NCBI GenBank assembly: GCA_902763335.1
Contig: CACWRR010000006.1
Span: forward strand, 1 to 59,031
DNA length: 59,031 nucleotides
Direction: 5' to 3'
Source: an uncultured Lachnospiraceae bacterium
GTDB lineage: Bacteria > Bacillota > Clostridia > Lachnospirales > Lachnospiraceae
Shown: one piece after another, positions 34,537 through 43,912 of the stretch
Numbering within the stretch: position 1 is the stretch's first letter
How the letters are laid out: every line of letters starts with the position of its first letter
Position numbers and translations under genes: made by a program
Notes under the pieces: model-generated
What the model was told of the DNA's origin: nothing
The model's input: the letters and a program-made list of their open reading frames with translations, nothing else
Database searches by the model: none

Positions 34537-35553
34537 TTAATTAAATCCAAATACCTTCTGCATCACCTTATAACCAAGCTTTGAAAAGAATCTTCCGACG
34601 CTTCCCGGCAGGTTCATCCATATACCAAATATGGTTGTTCTGAGACTCTTATACAAGTCTTCATCTTTCTCCTTTAGATATTCCCATAGCTTTCTCTTCT
34701 CTTCTAACAGCTTATCATCCTTTGACAATATCGCCATTATAGATGACACACACATAATCATATCAAGATACTGGAACATGTATTTGTATAATCTTTTATT
34801 CTCCGGCTTATTCTCACTGAAGAAATCTATCATCATCTTATTGACTTTAATCTGCTGGTCAAGTCTTGATATCATAACTCTCTCATTTACAGACTGGTCA
34901 TCTCTGCCTATAAAGTAATGATACAGATTCACATCCAGATAATAAAGCCTTTCGACACACGGCAATGGTTCGAACACAAACAGATTATCCACATAGAATG
35001 TATGTTTTGGAAGTGTTAATCCACAATTTCTAAGCATTTCCGTTCTGTAAATAACCGAATGCATAAGAACATATTGGAATTTATTGAATTTGACGTTCTC
35101 ATCCCATCCGATAACCTTTTTTTTCGGCAATGCCCTGTTATATTTCATAACTTTCTTGTGTCTGACTCCGGCTTTATCATATACAAAATTAGTGAGGAGC
35201 ATATCAAGTCCGGCATTTGCTTTAACTGAGTTCTTTAAAACAGTGAGCACTCTTTTAAGTGCATTCTCATCAACCCAGTCATCACTGTCAACAACTTTAA
35301 AATAAATTCCTGTGGCAGTACTTATTCCACTGTTTACCGCATCTCCATGCCCGCCATTTTCTTTATGGATAACTTTAACGATATCAGGATATCTGTTTTC
35401 GTACTCGTCAGCTATAGCCGCTGTTCTGTCCGTTGAACCGTCATCCACAATGATAACCTCAACATCATTTCCTCCTGATATAACACTCTCTATCGCTTTT
35501 CTCATGTATGATTCCGAATTGTAACACGGAATCGTAACGCTTAAAATCTTCAA
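34537..35553 (-). CDS. Family 2 glycosyltransferase
   Basis: A 338-residue GT-A fold glycosyltransferase, residues 1-230 carrying the catalytic domain. Seen are VTIPCYNSESYMRKAI, the nucleotide-binding VEVIIVDDGSTD, the NGGHGDAVNSGI segment and the metal-binding VDSDDWVDENAL. No membrane helices; the enzyme is likely cytoplasmic or membrane-associated and may add sugars to a cell-surface polymer. It is 1 nt downstream of the CPBP protease gene. Acceptor and sugar donor cannot be told. Confidence 0.88.
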   Translation of the reverse strand: MKILSVTIPCYNSESYMRKAIESVISGGNDVEVIIVDDGSTDRTAAIADEYENRYPDIVKVIHKENGGHGDAVNSGISTATGIYFKVVDSDDWVDENALKRVLTVLKNSVKANAGLDMLLTNFVYDKAGVRHKKVMKYNRALPKKKVIGWDENVKFNKFQYVLMHSVIYRTEMLRNCGLTLPKHTFYVDNLFVFEPLPCVERLYYLDVNLYHYFIGRDDQSVNERVMISRLDQQIKVNKMMIDFFSENKPENKRLYKYMFQYLDMIMCVSSIMAILSKDDKLLEEKRKLWEYLKEKDEDLYKSLRTTIFGIWMNLPGSVGRFFSKLGYKVMQKVFGFN

Positions 35554-35554
35554 A

Positions 35555-36394
35555 TCACTTTCCTCTTTTCCAAGATTTTTTAACTATCATCTCAAATAAA
35601 TACACCGAAATTATACATTCCATCAAAGTAAGCACCACTTTAAATACAGTATTTCCATCTGTAATGCTGTTCAAACCATAATAATCTGACAATACCGTCA
35701 AAACATTTATGCTCATGTGCATATACACAGGAATTTTTAAATCCCCCGTCAGCTCATAACAGTATGCAAATGCCATTCCTATAATAAACGCATACAACCC
35801 CTGTACCAGATTAAAATGAAAAACGCCAAACATCAACGACGAAACAACTATCCCATACAGGCTTCCATACTGTTTTTTTACCCGGTTAAACACCAATCCC
35901 CTGAATATAATCTCTTCAGCAGCCGGTGTGATAACCCCAAGTGCAAAAAGCCTGTATACAATATTCCCATTTAGCAGCAACGATGATGTCTTTTCATAAC
36001 TTCCATATATATTATCTATATTCATTGCAGATAAAATGCTTCCGGCTGCCATACTTAACATTACTCCGAAAGCTATCATTACAAAAGTATTTATTTCTTT
36101 ATTATTTTCTTTCAAGAAAGAATTTCTTTCTTTTAAATACATACGTCCAAAAAAAATGACAGCCATAACTGCAGATGCAACCGTGATATAACTTGCATTT
36201 ACCTCCGTCATCTGCTGTACCTTTTCCGTAACAGCCTGCGCATCATTAATCATTCCGTAAGTTTTATACATTTTCACATTCTCATATATAATAGTAATCA
36301 ATGCAACTGCCAATTCTACTCCCATCTGTATAAACATATACAGTACAGGCGGCGAAATCATATTCCACAATCTCACCCATTTATCTTCTTTCAT
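35555..36394 (-). CDS. CPBP-family intramembrane metalloprotease
   Basis: A 279-residue membrane protein of the CAAX protease/bacteriocin-processing (CPBP, ABI) family with about eight hydrophobic helices. The three conserved motifs are EEIIFRG (Glu160, Glu161, Arg165), FGVFHFN (His193) and the later PVYMHMSIN (His226). Bacterial members function in bacteriocin immunity or processing in a few cases, but most are uncharacterised. Promoter at 36435-36463; the glycosyltransferase follows directly, so they likely share a transcript. Confidence 0.87.
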   Translation of the reverse strand: MKEDKWVRLWNMISPPVLYMFIQMGVELAVALITIIYENVKMYKTYGMINDAQAVTEKVQQMTEVNASYITVASAVMAVIFFGRMYLKERNSFLKENNKEINTFVMIAFGVMLSMAAGSILSAMNIDNIYGSYEKTSSLLLNGNIVYRLFALGVITPAAEEIIFRGLVFNRVKKQYGSLYGIVVSSLMFGVFHFNLVQGLYAFIIGMAFAYCYELTGDLKIPVYMHMSINVLTVLSDYYGLNSITDGNTVFKVVLTLMECIISVYLFEMIVKKSWKRGK

Positions 36395-36434
36395 TTATTC
36401 AGACATCACCTTCTATCTTCGAAGTTACATTTTC

Positions 36435-36463
36435 AGTATACTTTTTGCTTTTGAATTTGTCAA
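36435..36463 (-). promoter_or_regulatory. Promoter of the CPBP-glycosyltransferase pair
   Basis: TTGACA (36458-36463), 17-nt spacer and TATACT (36435-36440) on the minus strand, 41 nt from the CPBP start. Confidence 0.8.
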
Positions 36464-36496
36464 TGAAACTATCTGAGTTTACACAATTTATTCACC

Positions 36497-36525
36497 TTGA
36501 TTTTGCATTTTATAAATGTTATAAT
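36497..36525 (+). promoter_or_regulatory. Promoter of azlCD
   Basis: TTGATT (36497-36502), 17-nt spacer and TATAAT (36520-36525), divergent from the CPBP promoter and about 50 nt before azlC. Confidence 0.7.
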
Positions 36526-36573
36526 GGCTTGCGGTTTTTACAGGTTTGTACATAAGAATAATAGGAGGATTTC

Positions 36574-37302
36574 ATGAAATCATCTGTTGACAGATATATA
36601 GACGGATTAAAAAAAGGACTTCCGATAGGACTGGGGTATATCCCGGTCTCCTTTACTTTTGGATTTATGGCGGTTTCAGGAGGTATGCCTGCCTGGATAG
36701 CGGTATTTATATCAATGAGCAATCTTACCAGTTCCGGTCAGTTTGCCGGCACCCAGCTTATACTTGCAGGGGCATCTTATCTGGAAATAGCCGTAACCAC
36801 CCTTATAATTAACATCAGATACTCACTGATGTCACTTTCACTTTCACAAAAACTTGTTCCAAAAACATCTGTACTTCACAGACTGTTGTTCAGCTTTGGA
36901 ATAACTGATGAAATATTTGCCGTGGCATCGATGGAAAAAGAGCAGATTGATCACGTATTTATGTACGGACTCATCACTCTTCCATTCATCGGATGGACTG
37001 CCGGAACGGTACTTGGGGCTTTCTCAACAGGAATACTTCCCGACAGTTTAAAAGGGGCAATGGGAATCGCATTATACGCAATGTTTATCGCACTTATCAT
37101 TCCTCCTTCAAAACATTCACGTCCTGTACTTATTATTGTACTTATATCAATAGCAATAACATGTATTATAAAATACTTACCTATATTTAGTTTTATATCT
37201 TCAGGTTTCAGAATCATTATCGCATCGGTTCTCGCCGCAGGCATAGGAACATTTTTATTCCCTGAAGTCACTGAAGAAGAAAGGACTACAGACAATGACT
37301 AG
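36574..37302 (+). CDS. azlC: Branched-chain amino acid exporter large subunit, AzlC
   Basis: A 242-residue polytopic membrane protein of the AzlC/YgaZ family. The N-terminal LPIGLGYIPVSFTFGFMAV and TSSGQFAGTQL segments are typical. With AzlD it forms a two-component exporter of branched-chain amino acids (and their analogues). AGGAGG lies 6 nt upstream. It overlaps azlD by 8 nt. The usual Lrp-type regulator azlB is not adjacent. Confidence 0.9.
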   Translation: MKSSVDRYIDGLKKGLPIGLGYIPVSFTFGFMAVSGGMPAWIAVFISMSNLTSSGQFAGTQLILAGASYLEIAVTTLIINIRYSLMSLSLSQKLVPKTSVLHRLLFSFGITDEIFAVASMEKEQIDHVFMYGLITLPFIGWTAGTVLGAFSTGILPDSLKGAMGIALYAMFIALIIPPSKHSRPVLIIVLISIAITCIIKYLPIFSFISSGFRIIIASVLAAGIGTFLFPEVTEEERTTDND

Positions 37303-37609
37303 ATGTATAACTGCCGTGCTTATCATGGCACTTGTAACATATCTGCCACGAATGCTACCATTAGTAATATTCCGTAACGAACTGGCATCCAAAAAAATAC
37401 GGACATTTTTAAATTATATACCATACGCTGTACTTGCCTCCATGACATTTCCGGATATATTCTACTCCACATCAAACCATATAAGTGCAGTTGCTGGCTC
37501 AATAACGGCACTTATACTGTCATATCTGGAAAAAAGTCTGGTTGTAGTTGCGTTGGCATCTATTGCGGTGGTGTTTTTTGCTGAATATTTAATGGCTTTT
37601 GCACTGTAG
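37295..37609 (+). CDS. azlD: Branched-chain amino acid exporter small subunit, AzlD
   Basis: A 104-residue protein with three or four membrane helices, the AzlD/YgaH partner of AzlC. The segment TYLPRMLPLVIF near residues 15-26 is the family hallmark. The 8-nt overlap with azlC shows translational coupling, and a strong terminator follows 18 nt after the stop. Confidence 0.9.
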   Translation: MTRCITAVLIMALVTYLPRMLPLVIFRNELASKKIRTFLNYIPYAVLASMTFPDIFYSTSNHISAVAGSITALILSYLEKSLVVVALASIAVVFFAEYLMAFAL

Positions 37610-37626
37610 CATTTAGCAAGCCTAGC

Positions 37627-37664
37627 AAAAAAAGGAGCCGTTCTTTCGAACAGCTCCTTTTTTT
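37627..37664. terminator. Bidirectional terminator after azlD
   Basis: AAAAAAAGGAGC...GCTCCTTTTTTT with an extra GTTC/GAAC inner stem and TTTC loop. T-runs on both strands allow it to end azlD and the convergent minus-strand gene. Confidence 0.88.
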
Positions 37665-37673
37665 ATGTGTGAA

Positions 37674-38336
37674 TTACATTGCATTTTCTCTTAAGAATTT
37701 GTCAATAGCCATTATCTCAACCCTGATATTTCTCATATGATTGATATGTTTATTAAAGTTACCTTTATCACCCATGATGTTAAGAGCCTTAGCAGCTCCG
37801 TCCATAGTATCAACAAGAGGAATTGCATTAAACTGATTACCCTCTAATAATTCCTGAACTTTTCTGAGTTCTAATACAAGGTTGTTCTTGTATGCGATAA
37901 TCTCTTCCTCTAATCTTGCCTTACGTTCTTCTTCTTTCTTAATCTTCATCTTGACTAATACAGCCGCAGTGTCAAGAATAGTATCATTAGCATTAAACGG
38001 ATATACAAGTACGTTAGGTTTCTTAATCTTTATAAGCTGCTGACCTTTCTCGTACTCAATATTAGTAGTTTTCATATAAGTAGTAATATCATTATCTACC
38101 TTTGGATATGTAAATTCTTCTCCTTCAAGATAATATATACCACTCTGGTTACTCATAACACCGGTATCTGTATCCATATCATAAAATCTGAATCCTATAA
38201 TACGAATATCTCTAGCCGGATCATCCATGCTAAGAATGTGCTCCATAACTGAATCCGGATTTCTGTCCGCTACCGGCTCAGTATTGTTAATAATACCAAA
38301 TCCAATGTTTAAAATTTGAACAAAACTTTTTACCAT
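37674..38336 (-). CDS. Hypothetical protein, 220 residues
   Basis: I do not recognise a family. The soluble protein has a beta-rich N-terminal half (motifs IRIIGFRFYDMDTDTG and GIYYLEGEEFTYP) and an alpha-helical, charged second half with a probable coiled coil (about residues 133-165, KKEEERKARLEEEI) followed by a helix-rich tail. ATG 38336 is favoured over the ATG 15 nt upstream because a GGGG motif lies 9 nt before it, though the choice is uncertain. A consensus promoter precedes it and it is transcribed alone, so it is probably a genuine, well-expressed gene. Confidence 0.75.
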   Translation of the reverse strand: MVKSFVQILNIGFGIINNTEPVADRNPDSVMEHILSMDDPARDIRIIGFRFYDMDTDTGVMSNQSGIYYLEGEEFTYPKVDNDITTYMKTTNIEYEKGQQLIKIKKPNVLVYPFNANDTILDTAAVLVKMKIKKEEERKARLEEEIIAYKNNLVLELRKVQELLEGNQFNAIPLVDTMDGAAKALNIMGDKGNFNKHINHMRNIRVEIMAIDKFLRENAM

Positions 38337-38372
38337 GATGCCAATCCCCATTTCTATTGTTTTATACTAATT

Positions 38373-38401
38373 ATTTTAGTACATATGCATAATCATGTCA
38401 A
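38373..38401 (-). promoter_or_regulatory. Promoter of the 220-residue hypothetical gene
   Basis: TTGACA (38396-38401), 17-nt spacer and TAAAAT (38373-38378) on the minus strand. Confidence 0.8.
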
Positions 38402-38566
38402 CCAAAATCCCTTCATTATGACCAATTTTCTACAATAAATCGTGTAATTTTTGTGTTTTTTGTGTTTTTGCAAAAATAATTATTTATTATTTTTGTAAAT
38501 TGTTATATAATGATAGATAACGTGCATTAAGCACTAATGTTTATGTATATAGAAAGGAATGAAAAA

Positions 38567-38938
38567 ATGAGTCAGGAAAAAGTAAATCGTTATAAAGCCG
38601 ATAAGAAAAATCGCAAAAAGGCAATTAACAAAGCTAAAAGAACAGACCTTTACATAAATCTGTTTTTAATTGCTGTAACAGTAATCATATGTGCATTTAT
38701 AGCATGGTCTGTATATGCTAAATTTTTCAAAAAAGCTGAGCCTGTTAAAACAGTAAACAACCTTACATCAGGCGAAATCGAGAAAATAATAGACAGACAT
38801 ACTGATTCTAAATCAGACTCTTCTGAAGATTCTTCGGACACCTCATCTGAGACAGTTTCTGAGGACAACAGCGAAACAGAGAGTGCTTCCGAGAGTGAAA
38901 CAGAAACAACAACAGAAATTACTCCTACGGGTGAATAA
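38567..38938 (+). CDS. Hypothetical single-pass membrane protein with acidic Ser/Thr tail
   Basis: A 123-residue protein with a lysine-rich cytoplasmic N-terminus (residues 1-29), one membrane helix (about 31-53) and an extracytoplasmic tail rich in Ser, Glu, Asp and Thr (after residue 80). The topology follows the positive-inside rule. AAAGG lies 9 nt before ATG 38567, favoured over the ATG at 38537. No known domain. A hairpin terminator follows immediately. The tail composition resembles disordered linkers of surface or division proteins. Confidence 0.7.
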   Translation: MSQEKVNRYKADKKNRKKAINKAKRTDLYINLFLIAVTVIICAFIAWSVYAKFFKKAEPVKTVNNLTSGEIEKIIDRHTDSKSDSSEDSSDTSSETVSEDNSETESASESETETTTEITPTGE

Positions 38939-38941
38939 GTT

Positions 38942-38975
38942 TAAAAAAGATGCCATCATACGATGACATCTTTTT
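38942..38975. terminator. Terminator between convergent hypothetical gene and argS
   Basis: AAAAAAGATGCCATCAT pairs with ATGATGACATCTTTTTT-like sequence around a short loop. T-runs on both strands make it likely bidirectional. Confidence 0.8.
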
Positions 38976-39024
38976 TCATACACAGATAACGAATCAAAGT
39001 CCGTGCTTTTCATATTCTCATAAT

Positions 39025-40797
39025 TTACATTCTGTCAGGTGCTTCAAATCCAAGTAAGTCTATACATTTTTCAAGTATATCCTTAGTCACATTTATAAGT
39101 TTTATATAACTGCTCTTTCTGTTTTCATCTTCCTCTGAAAGAATTTTAGTATCATGATAAAACTTATTAAACGCATTTGAAACCTCATATATATATGCAC
39201 ATATTTTGTGTGGTGCAAGTTCCTGTGCTGCCACTCTCATTACATCTTTAAAACTGCATATCTTTAACATAAGTTCTTTTTCAGAAGCTCCAAGCGGTTC
39301 TAATATCTGCATTTTATCAAGCTCTGCGTCTTTGTTCATTTCCATATATTTATTTATTATAGATTTTATACGGACAATCGTATAAAGAATATATGGGCCT
39401 GTATTTCCTTCAAATGATGCAAAACGCTCTATGTCAAACACATAATCTTTTCCTGCCTGATTAGACAGATCTCCATATTTAAGCGCTGACAATCCGACTG
39501 TTTTTGCAGTCTGTCTTGCCTCTTCTTCTGATACTGAACGGTTCTCCATAATCTTATTATACACTGAGTCGTTAATCTCGCTTATAAGATTTTCGAGACG
39601 CATAACACCTCCGTCTCTGGTCTTAAAAGGTTTTCCATCCTTTCCGTTCATAGTACCGAAACCGTTGAAAATAAGCTTTGTGCGCTCATCCATGATGCCC
39701 GCTTTTTTTGCCACTCTGAATACCTGTGTAAAATGCATCTCCTGTCTCTTATCTGCAAGATACACTACCATATCAGGATTGAAATCCTGTTTTCTCTGTA
39801 CGAGTGTGGCAAGATCTGATGTAGCATATAATGCTGCACCGTCTGATTTCTGAACTATACACGGTGGTATTTCCTTCGTATCAGTCTCTTCTGCAACATC
39901 TACAACCATAGCACCCTGACTCTCATGTAAAAGTCCCTTTTCCTTAAAATCCTCTATCATCTGTGGTATATACGGGTCTGCGTCACTCTCACCTTTCCAC
40001 AGATCAAACTCAACATTCAGATTTCCGTAATTCTTTTTAAGATCAGTTACCGAAACATTGAGAATGTGGTTCCACAATGCCCTGTATGGCTTATATCCCT
40101 TCTGAAGCTTAAGCGTTGCCAAATGTGCCTGCTCCTTAAACTCAGCATTTTCCTTTGACTTTGCATTTGCGCATGGATATATCTCTTCAAGCTCTGATAT
40201 TGTAAACGGAGCTTCTTTTGGATACTCTCCATCGTAATTCTCATCAAAATATACCAGTTCAGGTTTTCTCTCTTTTAATTCTGTAATAATAAGTCCCATC
40301 TGAAGTCCCCAGTCGCCAAGATGTACATCACCTATTACATTATTTCCGGCATATTTTAATATTCTCTTTATGCTCTCTCCGATAACTGCCGAACGTAAAT
40401 GTCCTACATGAAGCGGTTTTGCAACATTTGCTCCGCCGTAGTCTATGACTATGGTTTCCGGATTTTCACATTTATCATATCCGAACCTCTCATCCTCAGA
40501 CATTTTTTCCACATAATCAGAAACAAATCTGCCGCTGAGATTGATATTTATAAATCCCGGTGCAACTGCTGTCACTTCCTCAAACATCTCACACTCACCA
40601 ATAGCTGCGACAATGTCATTTGCTATCATTATCGGAGCTTTTTTATACTGTTTGGCTGCCGCCATTGCTCCATTACACTGAAATTCACACAAATCAGGTC
40701 TGTTTGATACGGATATCTTCGCATATTTCTTATCATATCCGGCCTTATCAAATACCTCCTCAAATTTCTCAGTAATAAGTTCAATAATTTCTTTCAT
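39025..40797 (-). CDS. argS: Arginyl-tRNA synthetase
   Basis: A 590-residue class I synthetase charging tRNA-Arg. It has the N-terminal Add-1 domain, the HIGH-type motif PLHVGHLRSAVIG, and the ArgRS-typical degenerate KMSKS region FKTRDGGVMRLENLI. The C-terminal anticodon-binding domain ends in LGFEAPDRM. ATG 40797 with GGAG 6 nt upstream is preferred over the ATG at 40815. It follows the UDP-sugar pyrophosphorylase gene by 50 nt. Confidence 0.97.
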   Translation of the reverse strand: MKEIIELITEKFEEVFDKAGYDKKYAKISVSNRPDLCEFQCNGAMAAAKQYKKAPIMIANDIVAAIGECEMFEEVTAVAPGFININLSGRFVSDYVEKMSEDERFGYDKCENPETIVIDYGGANVAKPLHVGHLRSAVIGESIKRILKYAGNNVIGDVHLGDWGLQMGLIITELKERKPELVYFDENYDGEYPKEAPFTISELEEIYPCANAKSKENAEFKEQAHLATLKLQKGYKPYRALWNHILNVSVTDLKKNYGNLNVEFDLWKGESDADPYIPQMIEDFKEKGLLHESQGAMVVDVAEETDTKEIPPCIVQKSDGAALYATSDLATLVQRKQDFNPDMVVYLADKRQEMHFTQVFRVAKKAGIMDERTKLIFNGFGTMNGKDGKPFKTRDGGVMRLENLISEINDSVYNKIMENRSVSEEEARQTAKTVGLSALKYGDLSNQAGKDYVFDIERFASFEGNTGPYILYTIVRIKSIINKYMEMNKDAELDKMQILEPLGASEKELMLKICSFKDVMRVAAQELAPHKICAYIYEVSNAFNKFYHDTKILSEEDENRKSSYIKLINVTKDILEKCIDLLGFEAPDRM

Positions 40798-40847
40798 CTT
40801 TATCTCCATTTCCAAAGTGAAATCTGAAAGACTTTCACTTATGTAAT

Positions 40848-42074
40848 TTATATTTCTATTCCGTTCTTCTTTAGAAGTTCTCTGGCTGTATCTATAGAAT
40901 CCACACCCTCTTTATTCTTCACAGGTGCAAATTCCTTCTCCCTTTCAACCTCAAAGACAAGACAATCCTCTAAAAGCATTATCATATCAAGAATAAGTCC
41001 TTCAAACTTATATCCGTTTGGTTCATCCGGACTTATATAATTTCCATTATCGTCCATGTATGGTATCTTCTTCTCGACTATGTGTACTGGAAATTCTGCA
41101 TCTGCAATTTTTTCAAGTGCTTTTACATTGAAAAGGTAATTTAAAATCACTCCATAATTGTATGCCGGTTCACCCTGTGCATCCTTTTGTCTCTTAAGTT
41201 CATCAGTAAACTCATAGTATTCTATAATATACGGATGACCGTTTTTCTTGCACATTACACCGACCTTCTCATCAGGGTAAGCTTTCTTTACCACCTTGGC
41301 TCCGGACGCGCATCCGGAATCAATCGTAGCTCCGACAAATACCGGATCTGCCATCTTCTGCAAAACATTATCCACTGAGAACACATTAAGCCACTCAACA
41401 CCGAATTTGTTAATCATAGCCACAGCTTCCTTATTGTTCATAAGAGAGGAAAACCATCCGCCGTTTCCGTTTGGAGACAATGAAATTCTTCCCTTATCTT
41501 CCATGTAGATTTTTCCGTTATAATCCACGCTCGGTGCCATATCCTGCACAAAGAAAGTTATATAATCACTGTCGTATCCAAAATAATCATTTTCCTTAAA
41601 AAACGCAACGGTGTCATCATTGTTTTTTTCGCTCGTCATAATAAAAAGAGGTACATAACTTCCAGACTCATTTACAACGTCCATAAGATTTAATATAAGT
41701 CTCTTAAAGATAGGCAGCTCAATCTTCTCCCCAATATTGAACATTCCCTTCGGCTTATCAAATCCAAGTCTTGTTCCCTGTCCTCCTGCAAGTAACACAG
41801 CACCTATTTTACATTTTCTGATTGCGTCAAGACCGATTTCCTTATATCTGTCCTTTTCCTTAGCTATATCCTGCAGTTTGAGTGCTTCTAACGGTTCAAT
41901 CACACCGTCCTTATCCGGTTCAGGAGCACCGTGAGCTGACAGCACTGAAAAATCTATATTTTCTATTTGTGATAACAAAGCTTCTTTCCCCATGTCATCC
42001 AACTCTTCATAATACTTCATTATATGCTGCTGACCATATTTTTCCAGCAACTCCTCAGCTTGTATTTTATTCAT
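40848..42074 (-). CDS. UDP-N-acetylglucosamine/UDP-hexose pyrophosphorylase family protein
   Basis: A 408-residue nucleotidyltransferase of the eukaryote-type UDPGP/UAP family (UDPGP type 1). The uridyl-binding loop LLAGGQGTRLGFDKPKGMF (about residues 95-113) is conserved, along with FSVDNVL and PYIIEYYE-type segments. It should form a UDP-sugar from UTP and a hexose 1-phosphate; GlcNAc-1-P or a hexose is plausible, but the sugar is not fixed by sequence. GGAGG precedes the ATG and a promoter lies at 42109-42137. Confidence 0.87.
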   Translation of the reverse strand: MNKIQAEELLEKYGQQHIMKYYEELDDMGKEALLSQIENIDFSVLSAHGAPEPDKDGVIEPLEALKLQDIAKEKDRYKEIGLDAIRKCKIGAVLLAGGQGTRLGFDKPKGMFNIGEKIELPIFKRLILNLMDVVNESGSYVPLFIMTSEKNNDDTVAFFKENDYFGYDSDYITFFVQDMAPSVDYNGKIYMEDKGRISLSPNGNGGWFSSLMNNKEAVAMINKFGVEWLNVFSVDNVLQKMADPVFVGATIDSGCASGAKVVKKAYPDEKVGVMCKKNGHPYIIEYYEFTDELKRQKDAQGEPAYNYGVILNYLFNVKALEKIADAEFPVHIVEKKIPYMDDNGNYISPDEPNGYKFEGLILDMIMLLEDCLVFEVEREKEFAPVKNKEGVDSIDTARELLKKNGIEI

Positions 42075-42108
42075 TTACTTCCTCCGTTATTAATACATTT
42101 TTATAGAC

Positions 42109-42137
42109 ATTATACTATCTAATGAGATTTATGTAAA
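42109..42137 (-). promoter_or_regulatory. Promoter of the UDP-sugar pyrophosphorylase gene
   Basis: TTTACA (42132-42137), 17-nt spacer and TATAAT (42109-42114) on the minus strand, between sigE and the pyrophosphorylase gene. Confidence 0.7.
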
Positions 42138-42147
42138 TGGAATATTT

Positions 42148-42888
42148 TTATTCAAACCTAACTATTTCCTTTTTGAGCCTCCGTATTATCTTTTTCTCCA
42201 GACGTGATATGTATGATTGGGAAATGCCAAGCAGATCCGCCACTTCTTTCTGCGTCATTTCTTCCCCATCATCACTGTTTAACCCGAATCTCAGGCTGAT
42301 AATAGTTTTCTCCCGTTCATTAAGCTTCTCTATCGCCGTAACTAACAGTTTTTTCTCCACTTCATCTTCTATGTCCTTGTATATCACATCCTCATCAGTT
42401 CCCAGAACATCTGACAGAAGAAGCTCATTGCCATCCCAGTCAACATTAAGCGGCTCATCTATTGACACTTCCATCTTTGTCTTATTATTACGCCTCAGAT
42501 ACATGAGTATCTCATTTTCTATGCATCTTGATGCATATGTGGCAAGTTTTATATTCTTGCCAGGATTAAATGTGTTAATTGATTTTATGAGCCCTATCGT
42601 TCCTATAGAAATCAAATCTTCAACCCCTACACCGGTATTATCAAACTTCTTTGCTATATATACCACAAGTCTCAGATTGTGTTCTATAAGTCTTGATTTC
42701 GCCGACAGATTGTTTTCATCATCCAGCTCTCCCAGAATCTCCTGCTCCTGTGCCGGAGTAAGTGGCGGTGGCAGCACTTCCGCACCGCCTATGTAATGGA
42801 TATCCCCTTTTTTCGAGAAGAACACACTTCTCAGGCCCGGTATTATTTTTAACTGAAATTTGTTTGGAATAGATACTTTTATAACCAT
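42148..42888 (-). CDS. sigE: RNA polymerase sporulation sigma factor SigE
   Basis: A 246-residue sigma-70 family factor, the early mother-cell sigma of sporulation. It carries an N-terminal pro-sequence (about residues 1-30), region 2 ([53 protein letters not shown]) and region 4 ([33 protein letters not shown]). ATG 42888 is favoured, with GAAGGG 9 nt upstream; the nearer ATG at 42897 overlaps that motif. It lies 17 nt after spoIIGA, whose product should cleave the pro-sequence. Confidence 0.95.
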   Translation of the reverse strand: MVIKVSIPNKFQLKIIPGLRSVFFSKKGDIHYIGGAEVLPPPLTPAQEQEILGELDDENNLSAKSRLIEHNLRLVVYIAKKFDNTGVGVEDLISIGTIGLIKSINTFNPGKNIKLATYASRCIENEILMYLRRNNKTKMEVSIDEPLNVDWDGNELLLSDVLGTDEDVIYKDIEDEVEKKLLVTAIEKLNEREKTIISLRFGLNSDDGEEMTQKEVADLLGISQSYISRLEKKIIRRLKKEIVRFE

Positions 42889-42905
42889 TATTTTCATCCC
42901 TTCAT

Positions 42906-43709
42906 TTAATTATTAGTGTTGAGCATAGCCGGATTAATTATCGCACCATATTTATTTCCGGCTGACACACTCCCTTCACATATTCCAACTACGACATTTT
43001 CTTTGCAAACCATCCTGTTCTGTAACTCTATACATATTTTATCCGCAACAAATCCGTCCATCAGGCCGTTACTTTCCCCCACAGAATGAAACGGTATCTT
43101 CATATACCCTCTCTGACTGTATATATCCCCTCCTTTTATCAGATTCATCGCTTCACTGTACCCTATTATGTTAACCGGTCTGCTTCCATACGGTTCTGTC
43201 AGGCAGTTTCCCGTATCCACAAGTGCATCCGTCACCACAACATTCCCCCCATTCTGTATGGTCACTCTGAAGCATCTCCTGTTCATATCATATGTTCTTC
43301 CTAAGTATTTTGACATACATAGTCCTAATATTGCCATTCCCAATATTATAAGTGGTATATTCTTCAGGCCGAGTCCGAAATACAACACGTTCCCTAACCC
43401 TCCTGCTGCAAGCATCACCGTAAAAATCACCACAAAATCCCATAAATATTTCTTCAAATTCGTGTATCCATATGCTGTCATTGTCATGACCCCTCCGGCA
43501 ATCATACACGGCACTATTCTCCCATACGACGAAATATTAAATGGATTAATCAGATATGCACATGCCATACATGCGCCAATCAATGCCGCAGCAATGTTTC
43601 TGAATATTTTTAACATGCAGCCCCTTATTTTTCCGCATATTAAAAGTGCAATCAGATCCAATGAAAAATTCATCAAAAAAAATGCATCCAAATATATTAC
43701 ATATTTCAC
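42906..43709 (-). CDS. spoIIGA: Pro-sigma-E processing aspartic protease SpoIIGA
   Basis: A 267-residue membrane protease with about five N-terminal helices (first 150 residues) and a C-terminal aspartic protease-like domain carrying the active-site [14 protein letters not shown] motif. It activates pro-SigE in the mother cell after a signal from SpoIIR. GTG 43709 is the start, with AAGGAGG 6 nt upstream; the longer ORF begins without a ribosome site. Adjacent to sigE in the conserved order. Spo0A-like boxes lie upstream. Confidence 0.93.
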   Translation of the reverse strand: MKYVIYLDAFFLMNFSLDLIALLICGKIRGCMLKIFRNIAAALIGACMACAYLINPFNISSYGRIVPCMIAGGVMTMTAYGYTNLKKYLWDFVVIFTVMLAAGGLGNVLYFGLGLKNIPLIILGMAILGLCMSKYLGRTYDMNRRCFRVTIQNGGNVVVTDALVDTGNCLTEPYGSRPVNIIGYSEAMNLIKGGDIYSQRGYMKIPFHSVGESNGLMDGFVADKICIELQNRMVCKENVVVGICEGSVSAGNKYGAIINPAMLNTNN

Positions 43710-43736
43710 TCCGTGCCTCCTTACCACCTGACGATG

Positions 43737-43802
43737 ATTATACTATATGCACTGTGAAATTTTTGTTATATTCTCGTGTCGAATAAGGCTTTTCCGTCGA
43801 CA
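43737..43802 (-). promoter_or_regulatory. spoIIG promoter with Spo0A-like boxes
   Basis: A TATAAT -10 box (43737-43742, minus strand) has no good -35 box at 17 nt. A perfect Spo0A box (TGTCGAA on the plus strand) lies at 43777-43783 and a one-mismatch box at 43796-43802, roughly 50 and 70 bp upstream of the expected start site. This matches the Spo0A-activated spoIIG promoter of Bacillus in outline. Confidence 0.7.
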
Positions 43803-43834
43803 TCTTATTACACCTTCTGTAAATATATAATCAT

Positions 43835-43889
43835 GAAAAAAACCTGCGTATACATGCACAACTATAATAATGCATACATACACAGGTTT
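43835..43889 (-). terminator. Terminator of ftsZ
   Basis: On the minus strand an AACCTG...TATGCA arm pairs imperfectly with TGCATGTATACGCAGGTT, followed by a T-run (43835-43840). It lies 24 nt after the ftsZ stop and separates the dcw operon from spoIIGA. Confidence 0.8.
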
Positions 43890-43912
43890 ATAATATAGTC
43901 TAATTATTCACT

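Noticed and set aside
42137-42796. 219-residue antisense ORF in sigE
   Set aside because: A Ser/Phe-rich shadow of the sigE codons, typical of antisense frames; no ribosome site or family match.
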